DNA from: Microbacterium sp. LWO12-1.2
Lineage (GTDB): Bacteria; Actinomycetota; Actinomycetes; Actinomycetales; Microbacteriaceae
DNA: 64,000 nt
NCBI RefSeq assembly: GCF_040675875.1
Contig: NZ_JBEGII010000001.1
Coordinates: 2,852,001-2,916,000 of the forward strand
Direction: 5' to 3'
A program made the position numbers and the translations under genes. The notes under the pieces are model-generated. The model saw nothing but the letters and a program-made list of their open reading frames with translations, did not search any database and was not told where the DNA came from. Of the stretch, positions 9,421 through 17,317 are shown piece after piece. Position 1 is the stretch's first letter; each line of letters begins with the position of its first letter.

Positions 9421-9849
9421 ATGGAGAAGACGGGTCAGGACGTCCAGGAGTACCTCGCTGCCGTGACGCCCACGCGCCGGAGGGACGATGCGCTGGTCGT
9501 GCTCGACATCATGCGCGAGATCACCGGCCGCGAGGCGGAGATGTGGTCGAGCGGAATCGTCGGTTTCGGCACCTGCCACTACCGCTACCCCACCGGCACC
9601 GAGGGCCTCACCGGCATCCTCGGGTTCGCTCCGCGCAAGGCCTCACTCACGGTGTACGTCTTCGAAGGCTTCGACACCCATCGCGAGGCGCTCGCGCAGC
9701 TCGGCCCGCACACCACGAGCGTCTCGTGCCTTTACATCAAGGACCTGTCGAAGATCGATCTCGACATCCTGCGAGGGATCCTGCAGCACTCCTATGAGTG
9801 GATGCTGGCGGGCGGCTCCGACTACGCCGCCCTCACGATCATCGACTGA
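9421..9849 (+). CDS. DUF1801 (YdhG-like) domain protein
   Basis: A 142-residue cytoplasmic protein of the DUF1801/YdhG alpha-beta fold. MEKTGQDVQEYLAAV is followed by RRDDALVVLDIMREITG, MWSSGIVGFGTCHYRY, and the C-terminal LYIKDLSKIDLDILRGIL, all matching family members from memory. It lies 2 nt after the HhH protein and is surely co-transcribed with it. The biochemical role of the family is unclear. It ends before a structured dyad shared with the convergent glyS gene. Confidence 0.8.
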   Translation: MEKTGQDVQEYLAAVTPTRRRDDALVVLDIMREITGREAEMWSSGIVGFGTCHYRYPTGTEGLTGILGFAPRKASLTVYVFEGFDTHREALAQLGPHTTSVSCLYIKDLSKIDLDILRGILQHSYEWMLAGGSDYAALTIID

Positions 9850-9884
9850 GGGGTCCGGCTGCCCCCGCAGCTTTTGCGGCCTCA

Positions 9885-9950
9885 CGCACGTTCTGCGGCC
9901 TGACCACCAGGATGTGGCCGCAGAACGTGCAGAGGGCCGCAGAACGTGCG
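9885..9950. repeat. inverted repeat between DUF1801 gene and glyS
   Basis: CGCACGTTCTGCGGCC (9885-9900) pairs perfectly with GGCCGCAGAACGTGCG at 9935-9950 and, over 15 bp, with 9916-9930. A partial TTTTGCGGCC lies just before. It probably ends both convergent transcripts. Confidence 0.7.
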
Positions 9951-9974
9951 CGGATACAGCTTCCGGACGCGTGC

Positions 9975-11360
9975 TCAGGCGCCGCGCAGGCGCTCCGCGA
10001 GGTAGGCGTGCAGGTCGTCGATCGAGACGCGCTCCTGCGCCATGGTGTCGCGGTCGCGCACCGTGACGGCCCGGTCTTCGAGAGAGTCGAAGTCGACCGT
10101 GACGCAGAACGGGGTGCCGATCTCGTCCTGACGACGGTAGCGGCGACCGATCGCGCCCGCATCGTCGAAGTCGACGGCCCAGGAGGCACGCAGCGTGTCG
10201 GCGACCTCACGGGCGAGCGGCGACAGCTTCTCGTTGCGCGACAGCGGGAGCACAGCGGCCTTCACCGGCGCGAGGCGCGGATCGAGCTTGAGCACCGTGC
10301 GCACGTCCGTGCCGCCCTTGGCGTTGGGCACCTGCTCCTCGACGTAGGCGTCGACGAGGAACGCCATCATGGCGCGCGTGAGGCCGAACGACGGCTCGAT
10401 CACATACGGCGTGTAGCGCTCGCCCGTGGCCTGGTCGAAGTAGGTCAGGCTCTGGCCAGACGCCTCGCTGTGGCTGGAGAGGTCGTAGTCGGTGCGGTTG
10501 GCGACACCCATGAGCTCGCCCCACTCCTTGCCCGCGAAGCCGAACTTGTACTCGACGTCGATCGTGCCGGCCGAGTAGTGCGCGCGGTCGTCTTCCGGCA
10601 CGTCGAACTGGCGCATGTTCTCGGGGTCGATGCCCAGATCGATGAACCAGTTCCAGCAGGCCTCGACCCAGTGCTCGAACCACTCCTGCGCATCGGCGGG
10701 AGGTGTGAAGAACTCGATCTCCATCTGCTCGAACTCGCGGGTGCGGAAGATGAAGTTGCCGGGGGTGATCTCGTTGCGGAACGCCTTGCCGACCTGGCCG
10801 ATGCCGAACGGCGGCTTCTTGCGGCTGGCGGTGAGCACGTTCGAGAAGTTCACGAAGATGCCCTGCGCGGTCTCGGGGCGCAGGAAGTACAGGCCGGACT
10901 CGTCGTCCACCACGCCGAGGTACGTCTTCACCAGACCGGAGAACGCCTTGGGCTCGGTGTACTGCCCCTTGGTGCCGCAGTTCGGGCAGGGGATGTCGGC
11001 GAGGCCGTTCTCGGCCTTGCGGCCCTTGCGCGCCTCGAAGTCCTCGATCAGGTTGTCGGCGCGGAAGCGCTTGTGGCACTGCAGGCACTCGACCAGCGGG
11101 TCGGTGAAGGTCGCGACGTGACCCGACGCCTCCCACACGCGCTTGGGCAGGATGATGCTGGAGTCCAGGCCGACCATGTCACCACGGCCGCGCACGAACG
11201 TCTGCCACCACTGCCGGCGGATGTTCTCCTTGAGCTCCGTGCCGAGAGGGCCGTAGTCCCAGGCCGACCGGGAACCGCCGTAGATCTCACCCGCTTGGAA
11301 CACGAACCCGCGGTGGCGGGCGAGGGCGATGACCTTGTCGAGGCGGGACTGTTCGGCCAT
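9975..11360 (-). CDS. glyS: glycyl-tRNA synthetase, homodimeric class II type
   Basis: This enzyme charges tRNA-Gly. The 461-residue length fits the alpha2-type bacterial and archaeal-like enzyme. It starts [34 protein letters not shown]. It has a zinc-binding pair of cysteine motifs (CLQCHKRF and CPNCGTKG), class II motif 2 ([25 protein letters not shown]), and motif 3 region [13 protein letters not shown]. The C-terminus is the anticodon-binding domain. A TAGAAT -10 about 50 nt upstream of the ATG suggests a conventional leadered transcript. Confidence 0.97.
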   Translation of the reverse strand: MAEQSRLDKVIALARHRGFVFQAGEIYGGSRSAWDYGPLGTELKENIRRQWWQTFVRGRGDMVGLDSSIILPKRVWEASGHVATFTDPLVECLQCHKRFRADNLIEDFEARKGRKAENGLADIPCPNCGTKGQYTEPKAFSGLVKTYLGVVDDESGLYFLRPETAQGIFVNFSNVLTASRKKPPFGIGQVGKAFRNEITPGNFIFRTREFEQMEIEFFTPPADAQEWFEHWVEACWNWFIDLGIDPENMRQFDVPEDDRAHYSAGTIDVEYKFGFAGKEWGELMGVANRTDYDLSSHSEASGQSLTYFDQATGERYTPYVIEPSFGLTRAMMAFLVDAYVEEQVPNAKGGTDVRTVLKLDPRLAPVKAAVLPLSRNEKLSPLAREVADTLRASWAVDFDDAGAIGRRYRRQDEIGTPFCVTVDFDSLEDRAVTVRDRDTMAQERVSIDDLHAYLAERLRGA

Positions 11361-11454
11361 GGTGGCTCCAATGGTCGGATGCGGGAGGGACCCGTGAACA
11401 CGGGCGTCTCCATTCTATCCGGGGTCGACCTGGGCCTCCGGGCCCGCCGAAGAG

Positions 11455-11469
11455 TACCTTCGAGGCATG
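11455..11469 (+). promoter_or_regulatory. -10 and start of POT gene
   Basis: TACCTT, spacer cgaggc (6 nt), then ATG. Confidence 0.6.
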
Positions 11470-12936
11470 AGCGCAGCGCAGCCCACCCGTCCGACCCGCG
11501 ACGAGGACACCCGCTTCTTCGGCCAGCCGTGGTCTCTGGTGCACATCTTCGGGGTGGAGATGTGGGAGCGGTTCAGCTTCTACGGCATGCAGGGCATCCT
11601 GCTGATCTACCTGTACTACTCCACGACTCAAGGCGGACTGGGCATCCCCGAGGCGGTCGCGGGTGGCATCGTCGGTGCGTACGGCGGGTCCGTGTACCTC
11701 TCGACGATCCTCGGCGCCTGGCTCGCCGACCGGCTCTTCGGTTCGGAGCGTGTGCTGTTCGTGAGCGCGGTCGTGATCGTCGCCGGACACATCGCCCTCG
11801 CGCTCCTGCCCGGCCTCCTCGGCGTGGGCGTGGGTCTCGTGCTGGTCGCGCTCGGCTCCGGCGGACTCAAGGCCAACGCCACGTCCGTGGTCGGCACGCT
11901 CTACGCCCCCGACGACCCCCGCCGCGATGCGGGCTTCTCGCTCTTCTACCTCGGCATCAACCTCGGCGCGTTCCTCGGACCGATCCTCACCGGCATTCTG
12001 CAGTCCACGCTGGGCTTCCACTACGGCTTCGGCCTCGCCGCGATCGGCATGACGCTGGGTCTCGTGCAGTACTCATTCGGCCGCAAGGCCCTGCCGGAGT
12101 CCGCCAGGGCGGTGCCGAACCCGCTGCCCTCCGCCCGCTACCCGCTGGTGATCGGCATCGCCGTCGCGGCGATCGTGCTCGTGGCCGTGCTCGTGCTCAC
12201 CGGTGTCATCCGCGACGACAACCTCGCCGTCATCGTGATCGGGCTGACCGTGATCGCCAGCATCGCGTACTTCGCGGTGATCCTGAGCAGCCGACGTGTC
12301 GACAGCACCGAACGCTCGCGCGTGTGGGGATTCCTGCCGCTGTTCGTGACCAGTGTCGCCTTCTGGTCGCTGTACCAGCAGCAGTTCACAGTGCTCACCG
12401 TCTATTCCGACAAGCGGCTGGATCGGATGCTGTTCGGCATCGAGATCCCGGTCTCGACCGTGCAGTCCATCAACCCGGTCTTCATCATCATCCTGTCCGG
12501 CGTCTTCGCCGCGGTATGGACCCGGCTGGGCAGCCGTCAGCCGTCGACACCGACGAAGTTCGGCATCAGTGCGATCGTGATGGGCTGCGCGTTCCTGTTG
12601 TTCCTGCCCTTCGCGAACGGGGGGGAGAACTCGACTCCGCTGCTCGCGATCGTCGGCATCCTCTTCGTGTTCACGGTCGCCGAGCTGCTGCTCTCACCGG
12701 TCGGCCTCTCCGTCGCCACCAAGCTCGCGCCTGCGGCGTTCCGCACGCAGATGGTGGCGCTGTTCTTCCTGTCGATCGCCCTCGGCACGGCGATCTCGGG
12801 CTGGCTCGTGCAGTTCTACGACCCGAAGAACGAGGTGCCCTACTTCTCGACTCTGGGCGCGATCGCGATCCTGGTCGGCATCGGGCTGCTGCTCTCGGTC
12901 AAGCCCGTGCTGCGACTCATGAAGGGCGTGCGCTGA
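11467..12936 (+). CDS. POT/PTR2-family proton-coupled oligopeptide transporter
   Basis: A 489-residue membrane protein with about 14 hydrophobic segments. The family signatures are present: WERFSFYGMQGILLIYLYY in helix 1, DRLFGSERV after helix 2, and the PTR2 motif FYLGINLGAFLGPILTG. It resembles DtpT-type importers of di- and tripeptides. The ATG lies 6 nt after TACCTT, consistent with a leaderless transcript diverging from glyS. The exact substrate cannot be deduced. Confidence 0.9.
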   Translation: MSAAQPTRPTRDEDTRFFGQPWSLVHIFGVEMWERFSFYGMQGILLIYLYYSTTQGGLGIPEAVAGGIVGAYGGSVYLSTILGAWLADRLFGSERVLFVSAVVIVAGHIALALLPGLLGVGVGLVLVALGSGGLKANATSVVGTLYAPDDPRRDAGFSLFYLGINLGAFLGPILTGILQSTLGFHYGFGLAAIGMTLGLVQYSFGRKALPESARAVPNPLPSARYPLVIGIAVAAIVLVAVLVLTGVIRDDNLAVIVIGLTVIASIAYFAVILSSRRVDSTERSRVWGFLPLFVTSVAFWSLYQQQFTVLTVYSDKRLDRMLFGIEIPVSTVQSINPVFIIILSGVFAAVWTRLGSRQPSTPTKFGISAIVMGCAFLLFLPFANGGENSTPLLAIVGILFVFTVAELLLSPVGLSVATKLAPAAFRTQMVALFFLSIALGTAISGWLVQFYDPKNEVPYFSTLGAIAILVGIGLLLSVKPVLRLMKGVR

Positions 12937-12979
12937 GGGGACTTCGTGCTGCCGCCGCGCTGACCTGCGCGAGGCGCGA

Positions 12980-13669
12980 TCAGGCGGTGAAGAGGTAGCC
13001 GCGCTCCACGTCGAAGCCCGCGATGCGCAGGCCGCGGCCGAGCCGCTCCTCCATCTCGGCGCGCAGACGCGTGCGCCATTCGTGGGCAGCGGCCGCATCG
13101 GTTTCGCGCAGCGACTCGATGTCTGACGGGATCTCGAGGGTCTCGACCACGAGGTCAGCCGCCGGGGGCTTGGCGATGTCGGCGAGCGCCCACTCGACGT
13201 CGAGACGGTCGCTCTCGTCGCCCGCGTCGCCGCCGCCGAAGATGCCGTACACGTTCACGGCGTACCCCGTCACGCGCGCGCCGAGCACGGTGAGGAAGAA
13301 GTGCGCGTTGCGGGCCACGAGCGGGTCGAACGTCCAGGTGATGCGACCGACGTCGCGCGAGAACGCCCATTGGCGCTGGTGCTCCTTGAGCTCGCGCCCC
13401 CAGCCGCGCCCGCGGTACTCGGGGATCAGCGCCGTGATGTGCGAGTGCATCGCCCGCTGCCCCGGTGCGCCGAAGAACGCAATCGAGGCGCCGACCATGC
13501 GCTCCTCGTCGCCCTCGCCGTCGAACAGTCCGACGACGTAGTTGCCGGATTGCTGCAGCGCGCGCAGGGTGCCGGCATCGATGACGCGCTCGGGGCCTCG
13601 GATGGAATCGAGGATGCCCTGGGCGTCGAGGATGAGTTCAACGGTGTCGAGATCACGGATGGTTCGCAC
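12980..13669 (-). CDS. GNAT-fold predicted acetyltransferase (COG3375-like)
   Basis: This 229-residue protein carries the acetyl-CoA-binding GNAT motif A as HITALIPEYRGRGWGRELKEHQR (R/Q-x-x-G-x-G/A like). TWTFDPLVARNAHFFLTVLGA follows, a stretch characteristic of the COG3375 group. The C-terminal third is family-specific and its substrate is unknown. The GTG start follows CAAACT with a 6-nt spacer. The gene ends convergently with the POT transporter and begins 4 nt before the HIT-like gene's end, so the two may be transcribed in series. Confidence 0.75.
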   Translation of the reverse strand: MRTIRDLDTVELILDAQGILDSIRGPERVIDAGTLRALQQSGNYVVGLFDGEGDEERMVGASIAFFGAPGQRAMHSHITALIPEYRGRGWGRELKEHQRQWAFSRDVGRITWTFDPLVARNAHFFLTVLGARVTGYAVNVYGIFGGGDAGDESDRLDVEWALADIAKPPAADLVVETLEIPSDIESLRETDAAAAHEWRTRLRAEMEERLGRGLRIAGFDVERGYLFTA

Positions 13670-13673
13670 GCGC

Positions 13674-14312
13674 CTAGTTTGCCCCTCCTTCGCCCGATCG
13701 CAGAATCGGGAACGCCGTTCCGCCCCCCTCGGCGAGCGCTGAGGCGACGATCTCGAGGAACTCGTTCATCATCGGGACAGGCATCTCGGGGAGCATGCCG
13801 TCCCAGTAGGAGAGCACAGCGCCGCGTCCCTGCATCATCCCGGCCGGCCGTGCGAAGGCCCAGAGGTGGAGGTGCGCTGAGCCGTCGTTGAAGCGGCTGA
13901 AATGGCAGCGCGCGACGCCGGGGATCCGCTTGACGGCTTCGGAGATCCGCTGCATGAGCGGGCCGAGCGCGGCGAGCACCTCGACGGGGGCGTCTTCCAG
14001 GAGCCAGTGCTCACGGGGCGAGATGGCCCCGATGAACGGCAGACCGCCCGGCTCCCACCCGGCCTGCACCTGCCAGAGATCGTCGTGCCAGATGGTGTGC
14101 TCGTCCACCGCGCACGCGCCGCAGTTCTCGGGATCGAGTTCACCTCTGCGCGGTCTCTCCGGCACGAGCATGGGTTCCAGGGGACGCATCACGACCGACT
14201 CGTACGCCCCGGCGGGTCCCTGGGTCATCCAGGCGCCGTCCGGTCGCGTGCCGTAGACGAGACGGCGATGGAAGGGGGTGTCGGCGGGGTGCTGCTCGAG
14301 GTCGGCGCTCAT
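13674..14312 (-). CDS. HIT/GalT-like fold protein
   Basis: A 212-residue protein resembling the HIT superfamily of nucleotide hydrolases and transferases. The N-terminal half has CGACAVDEHTIWHDDLWQVQAGW, like the metal-site plus first strand of GalT/HIT proteins. The active-site strand reads SAHLHLWAFARP. It therefore has His-x-His but a Trp instead of the third His of HxHxH. I selected the ATG at 14310-14312; a TTG 12 nt upstream is a weaker alternative. Its product was not named by anything else in the neighbourhood. Confidence 0.6.
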   Translation of the reverse strand: MSADLEQHPADTPFHRRLVYGTRPDGAWMTQGPAGAYESVVMRPLEPMLVPERPRRGELDPENCGACAVDEHTIWHDDLWQVQAGWEPGGLPFIGAISPREHWLLEDAPVEVLAALGPLMQRISEAVKRIPGVARCHFSRFNDGSAHLHLWAFARPAGMMQGRGAVLSYWDGMLPEMPVPMMNEFLEIVASALAEGGGTAFPILRSGEGGAN

Positions 14313-14377
14313 GCCCCCATGCAATCACGGGCCTTTCGAACCAGGCGGCGATCGGCCCGGGTGTCCGTGGACGCCGA

Positions 14378-14392
14378 TAGCCTGGGTCGGTG
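14378..14392 (+). promoter_or_regulatory. -10 and start of MFS gene
   Basis: TAGCCT, spacer gggtcg (6 nt), then GTG. This fixes the start against upstream frame. Confidence 0.65.
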
Positions 14393-15832
14393 GGTGCGAA
14401 CGACGACAAGGCCAGAAGACGACTCTCCCGCACCCCTCCGAAGTGGGCGATCGTCGCGGTGCTCGCGTTCGCTGGCCTCTGCTCCTCGTTCATGTTCACC
14501 CTGGTCGTGCCGCTGCAGGCCGAGCTGCCGCAGCTGCTGAACGCCTCACGCGAAGACACCACCTGGGTCGTCACGATCACGCTGCTCGTCGCGGCGGTGG
14601 CGACGCCGATCTCCGGTCGCCTGGGCGACATGTACGGCAAGCGCCGCGTCGTGATCGTACTGCTGGCCCTGCTCATCCTCGGCTCGCTGATCGCAGCACT
14701 GTCGGGCTCGATCGTCGGCGTCATCATCGGCCGCGCGCTGCAGGGCGCCGTGACCGGTGTCGTCCCCCTCGGCATCGCCATCATGCGCGATGTACTGCCG
14801 ACCGAACGCCTCGGCACCGCGGTCGCGCTGATGAGCGCCACGATGGGAGTGGGCGGCGCGATCGGGATGCCGGTGGCCGCGCTGCTCGCGCAGAACGCCG
14901 ACTGGCACTGGCTGTTCTGGCTCGCCGCCGGACTCGGCGTGATCGGTCTCGCGCTCGTGCTCGCCGTCATCCCCGAAGACGTGCTCCGCTTCCCCGGTCG
15001 CCTCGATGTGCTCGGAGCCATCGGGCTCGCGATCGGCCTCACCGGCATCCTGCTGTTCGTCTCGCGCGGGGCGGAGTGGGGCTGGACTGCTCCGCTCACC
15101 CTCACCTGCATCATCGGCGGCGTCCTGGTGCTGCTGGTGTGGGGCTGGTACCAGCTGCGCACCGACGACCCGCTGCTCGACCTGCGCGTCGCCGCGCGGC
15201 CCGCCGTGCTGTTCACCAACATCGCCGCGATCGGCATGGGCTTCGCCCTGTTCGCGTCGAACGTGACCTTCCCTCAGCTGCTCGAGGGGCCGGTCTCCTC
15301 CGGCTCGGGCTTCGGTCTCGACATGGTCGCCGCATCGCTGATCATCATGCCCGCCGGACTCGTGATGATGGTCATCTCCCCGTTGTCCGGGTGGCTCGAG
15401 CGCACCGTGGGCCCTCGACCGCTGTTCACCGTCGGCGCCACCGCGATCGTGCTCGCCTACGTGTTCGTGCTGCTGTGGTCGAGCGAGGTCTGGCACATCC
15501 TGGTCGCGAACCTGCTGATCGGCGTCGGCATCGGCTTCACGTTCGCCGCGATGCCGATGATCATCATGCGCTCGGTGCCCGCGAACGAGACCGGCGCGTC
15601 GAATGGACTGAATGCGCTGTTCCGCTCCGTCGGCACGTCGAGCGCCTCCGCCGTGATGGGTGGGGTGCTCGCCGCCATGAGCATCGACGTCGACGGCATC
15701 TCGGTGCCCACGCGGGCCGCGTTCGAGGTGTGCTTCTGGCTGGCTATCGCCGCCGGCATCATCGCCGTGGTGCTGTCGCTGTTCATCCCCAAACAGCGCG
15801 CCAGCGAGCTGCATCCGTCGTTGCCCGGGTGA
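14390..15832 (+). CDS. MFS transporter, DHA2-like multidrug/proton antiporter
   Basis: A 480-residue protein with about 13-14 transmembrane segments. The early stretch FMFTLVVPLQAELPQLLNA and the motif GRLGDMYGKRRVVIV (MFS motif A between helices 2 and 3) are clear. GRALQGAVTGVVPLGIAIM is the motif C-like segment of drug antiporters. Such proteins usually export hydrophobic compounds; no substrate evidence is present. GTG begins 6 nt after TAGCCT, with no Shine-Dalgarno. No adjacent TetR or MarR regulator is present. Confidence 0.88.
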   Translation: MGANDDKARRRLSRTPPKWAIVAVLAFAGLCSSFMFTLVVPLQAELPQLLNASREDTTWVVTITLLVAAVATPISGRLGDMYGKRRVVIVLLALLILGSLIAALSGSIVGVIIGRALQGAVTGVVPLGIAIMRDVLPTERLGTAVALMSATMGVGGAIGMPVAALLAQNADWHWLFWLAAGLGVIGLALVLAVIPEDVLRFPGRLDVLGAIGLAIGLTGILLFVSRGAEWGWTAPLTLTCIIGGVLVLLVWGWYQLRTDDPLLDLRVAARPAVLFTNIAAIGMGFALFASNVTFPQLLEGPVSSGSGFGLDMVAASLIIMPAGLVMMVISPLSGWLERTVGPRPLFTVGATAIVLAYVFVLLWSSEVWHILVANLLIGVGIGFTFAAMPMIIMRSVPANETGASNGLNALFRSVGTSSASAVMGGVLAAMSIDVDGISVPTRAAFEVCFWLAIAAGIIAVVLSLFIPKQRASELHPSLPG

Positions 15833-15850
15833 TCGCGGCAGGCTGAGAGC

Positions 15851-16252
15851 TCAGCGCGAGAAGGTACGCGGATCCGGATCGCCCTCGCGCGGCGGCCGCA
15901 GTCGCGCGGGGATCGGCCACTCCACCACGAACTGCGCGGTCGCTGGCCTTGTCATGTCGCCGAAGTCATCGACCTTCACGACGATGCGCCCCGGCACACC
16001 CTCGTCGTCGGGCGTCACCTCGAGGATGCGCACACGCAGCGGACGCTCGGCCTCGCCCTCCAGCATCCACGGGTCGGCGAGCCAGGCGATGCCGTGTTCT
16101 TCCAGCGCCGCCTCGGCGTCGAGCCACTCGGTGGCAGCGGATGCCGGGCGCCCCAGCACGTCGACGGCCACCCACTGCTCCCCCGCGGGGTGGATCCAGC
16201 CGAGCAGTTCGCCGTCATCGCGGCGGTGCGGAGTCCAGTCCGGGCGGGTCAT
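15851..16252 (-). CDS. conserved hypothetical protein
   Basis: A 133-residue soluble protein that I do not recognise. It is acidic, with conserved-looking LLGWIHPAGEQWVAVDVLGRP at the N-terminus and IVVKVDDFGDM near the C-terminus, and ends in RPPREGDPDPRTFSR. No catalytic motif or membrane segment is seen. TAGCAT ends 6 nt before the ATG (cgaggg spacer), which supports the start. It is convergent with the MFS gene. Confidence 0.65.
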   Translation of the reverse strand: MTRPDWTPHRRDDGELLGWIHPAGEQWVAVDVLGRPASAATEWLDAEAALEEHGIAWLADPWMLEGEAERPLRVRILEVTPDDEGVPGRIVVKVDDFGDMTRPATAQFVVEWPIPARLRPPREGDPDPRTFSR

Positions 16253-16264
16253 CCCTCGATGCTA
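16250..16264 (-). promoter_or_regulatory. -10 and start of hypothetical gene 15851-16252
   Basis: TAGCAT, spacer cgaggg (6 nt), then ATG on the minus strand. Confidence 0.6.
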
Positions 16265-16271
16265 GCGAGGA

Positions 16272-17207
16272 TCAGTGCGTGTACTCCATGAGCTCGACGC
16301 CCAGCACGCGGAAGGCGTCGTGCGCGCGCAGGCGGTGCGTGATCGACAGGTCGTCGAAGCAGACGATGAGCGAGTAGGCGATGCCGGCGCGGGGTCCGGC
16401 CAGCACGCCGGCCTCAGCGCGCACACCACGGTCGCGTCCGGTCTTGTTCACGAACAGCAGACCGTGCGCGTCATGCTCGTGCGCGAAGGGATCGAGTCCC
16501 GTGGATGCCGCGACCAGGCTCAGGTCCTGATTCAGGCTGAGCCACTCCGACACCTGGGCGCTCACTGCGGCGTCGACCACTGCGGAGTTCACGAGGGCCG
16601 AGAACAGGCCGGCCAACTCGCGCGTGGTGCCGACCGCGACCTGCGGGGCGTCATCCGGCCCGCGCTCGTCGCGGAACCGGTCGAGCAGCGCCGTGCGGCG
16701 CAGCCCCAGCGATTCGATGCGCTCGCGCACCCGATCGTGCCCGACCCTCTGCAGCAGCGCGTTCACGGCGATCGGGTCGCCCGCCGTCGCCGCCAGCACG
16801 GCCAGATCTTCGAGCGGCAACGCGGGCGCATGCAGATGCCGCCACAGTCCCGATGTCGAGACCGCATCGATGTTCGTGCGCTCGATGATCTCGAGCGGGT
16901 CGAGCTCGCCGCTCTCGAACCCGGAGGCCACCTCGATCAGCAGCGGGACGACACCGAGCCCGGCGATGGGCATCGTGACGTGGTCGTCGCCCGACAGCAC
17001 GTGCTCGTGGCTGTCGAGGTCGACGACGTGCACCGAGACCTGGGCCCCGGAGTCCACGAGAGCTTCCAGCGCACGCAGCGTCGAGGTGAACGATCGACGA
17101 CCCACGGCGGCCCGCCGCGGAAGGCGCCGACCGGTGCGCTGAGAGCGGCGCAGGGCGGCCTCAGACCCGTTGGCGGGGTCAGGGACCGAGGGTTTGGGCG
17201 CGCCCAC
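16272..17207 (-). CDS. class A beta-lactamase-fold protein, probably catalytically dead
   Basis: The 311-residue sequence follows the serine beta-lactamase/DD-peptidase fold. The catalytic S-x-x-K position reads TMPIAGLGVVPLLIEVA, giving G83-L-G-V86 with neither Ser nor Lys. The SDN box reads AGDPIAVNALL (G143-D-P). The third box, KTG, is intact (NKTGRDRG, 255-257). An Arg-rich stretch (17-40) precedes the fold and no export signal is obvious, so it may be cytoplasmic. The GTG start has an AAGGA site 6 nt upstream. A binding or regulatory pseudo-enzyme is the simplest reading. Confidence 0.7.
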   Translation of the reverse strand: MGAPKPSVPDPANGSEAALRRSQRTGRRLPRRAAVGRRSFTSTLRALEALVDSGAQVSVHVVDLDSHEHVLSGDDHVTMPIAGLGVVPLLIEVASGFESGELDPLEIIERTNIDAVSTSGLWRHLHAPALPLEDLAVLAATAGDPIAVNALLQRVGHDRVRERIESLGLRRTALLDRFRDERGPDDAPQVAVGTTRELAGLFSALVNSAVVDAAVSAQVSEWLSLNQDLSLVAASTGLDPFAHEHDAHGLLFVNKTGRDRGVRAEAGVLAGPRAGIAYSLIVCFDDLSITHRLRAHDAFRVLGVELMEYTH

Positions 17208-17317
17208 GCAGGATCCTTACCGAGGGGGTGGAAGGGGACGCCGGGGGGCACGTTCCCCCGCAGCACCGATATCGTAACCCCGCTCGATGAGGTTCTCTCA
17301 CAGACTCCGGAGATTGG

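Noticed and set aside
9798..12998. A frame of 1066 codons on the plus strand across glyS and the POT gene
   Set aside because: It is the complement shadow of glyS followed by the POT gene in another frame; codon content (Arg/His/Gly runs) is that of noncoding frames in high-GC DNA.
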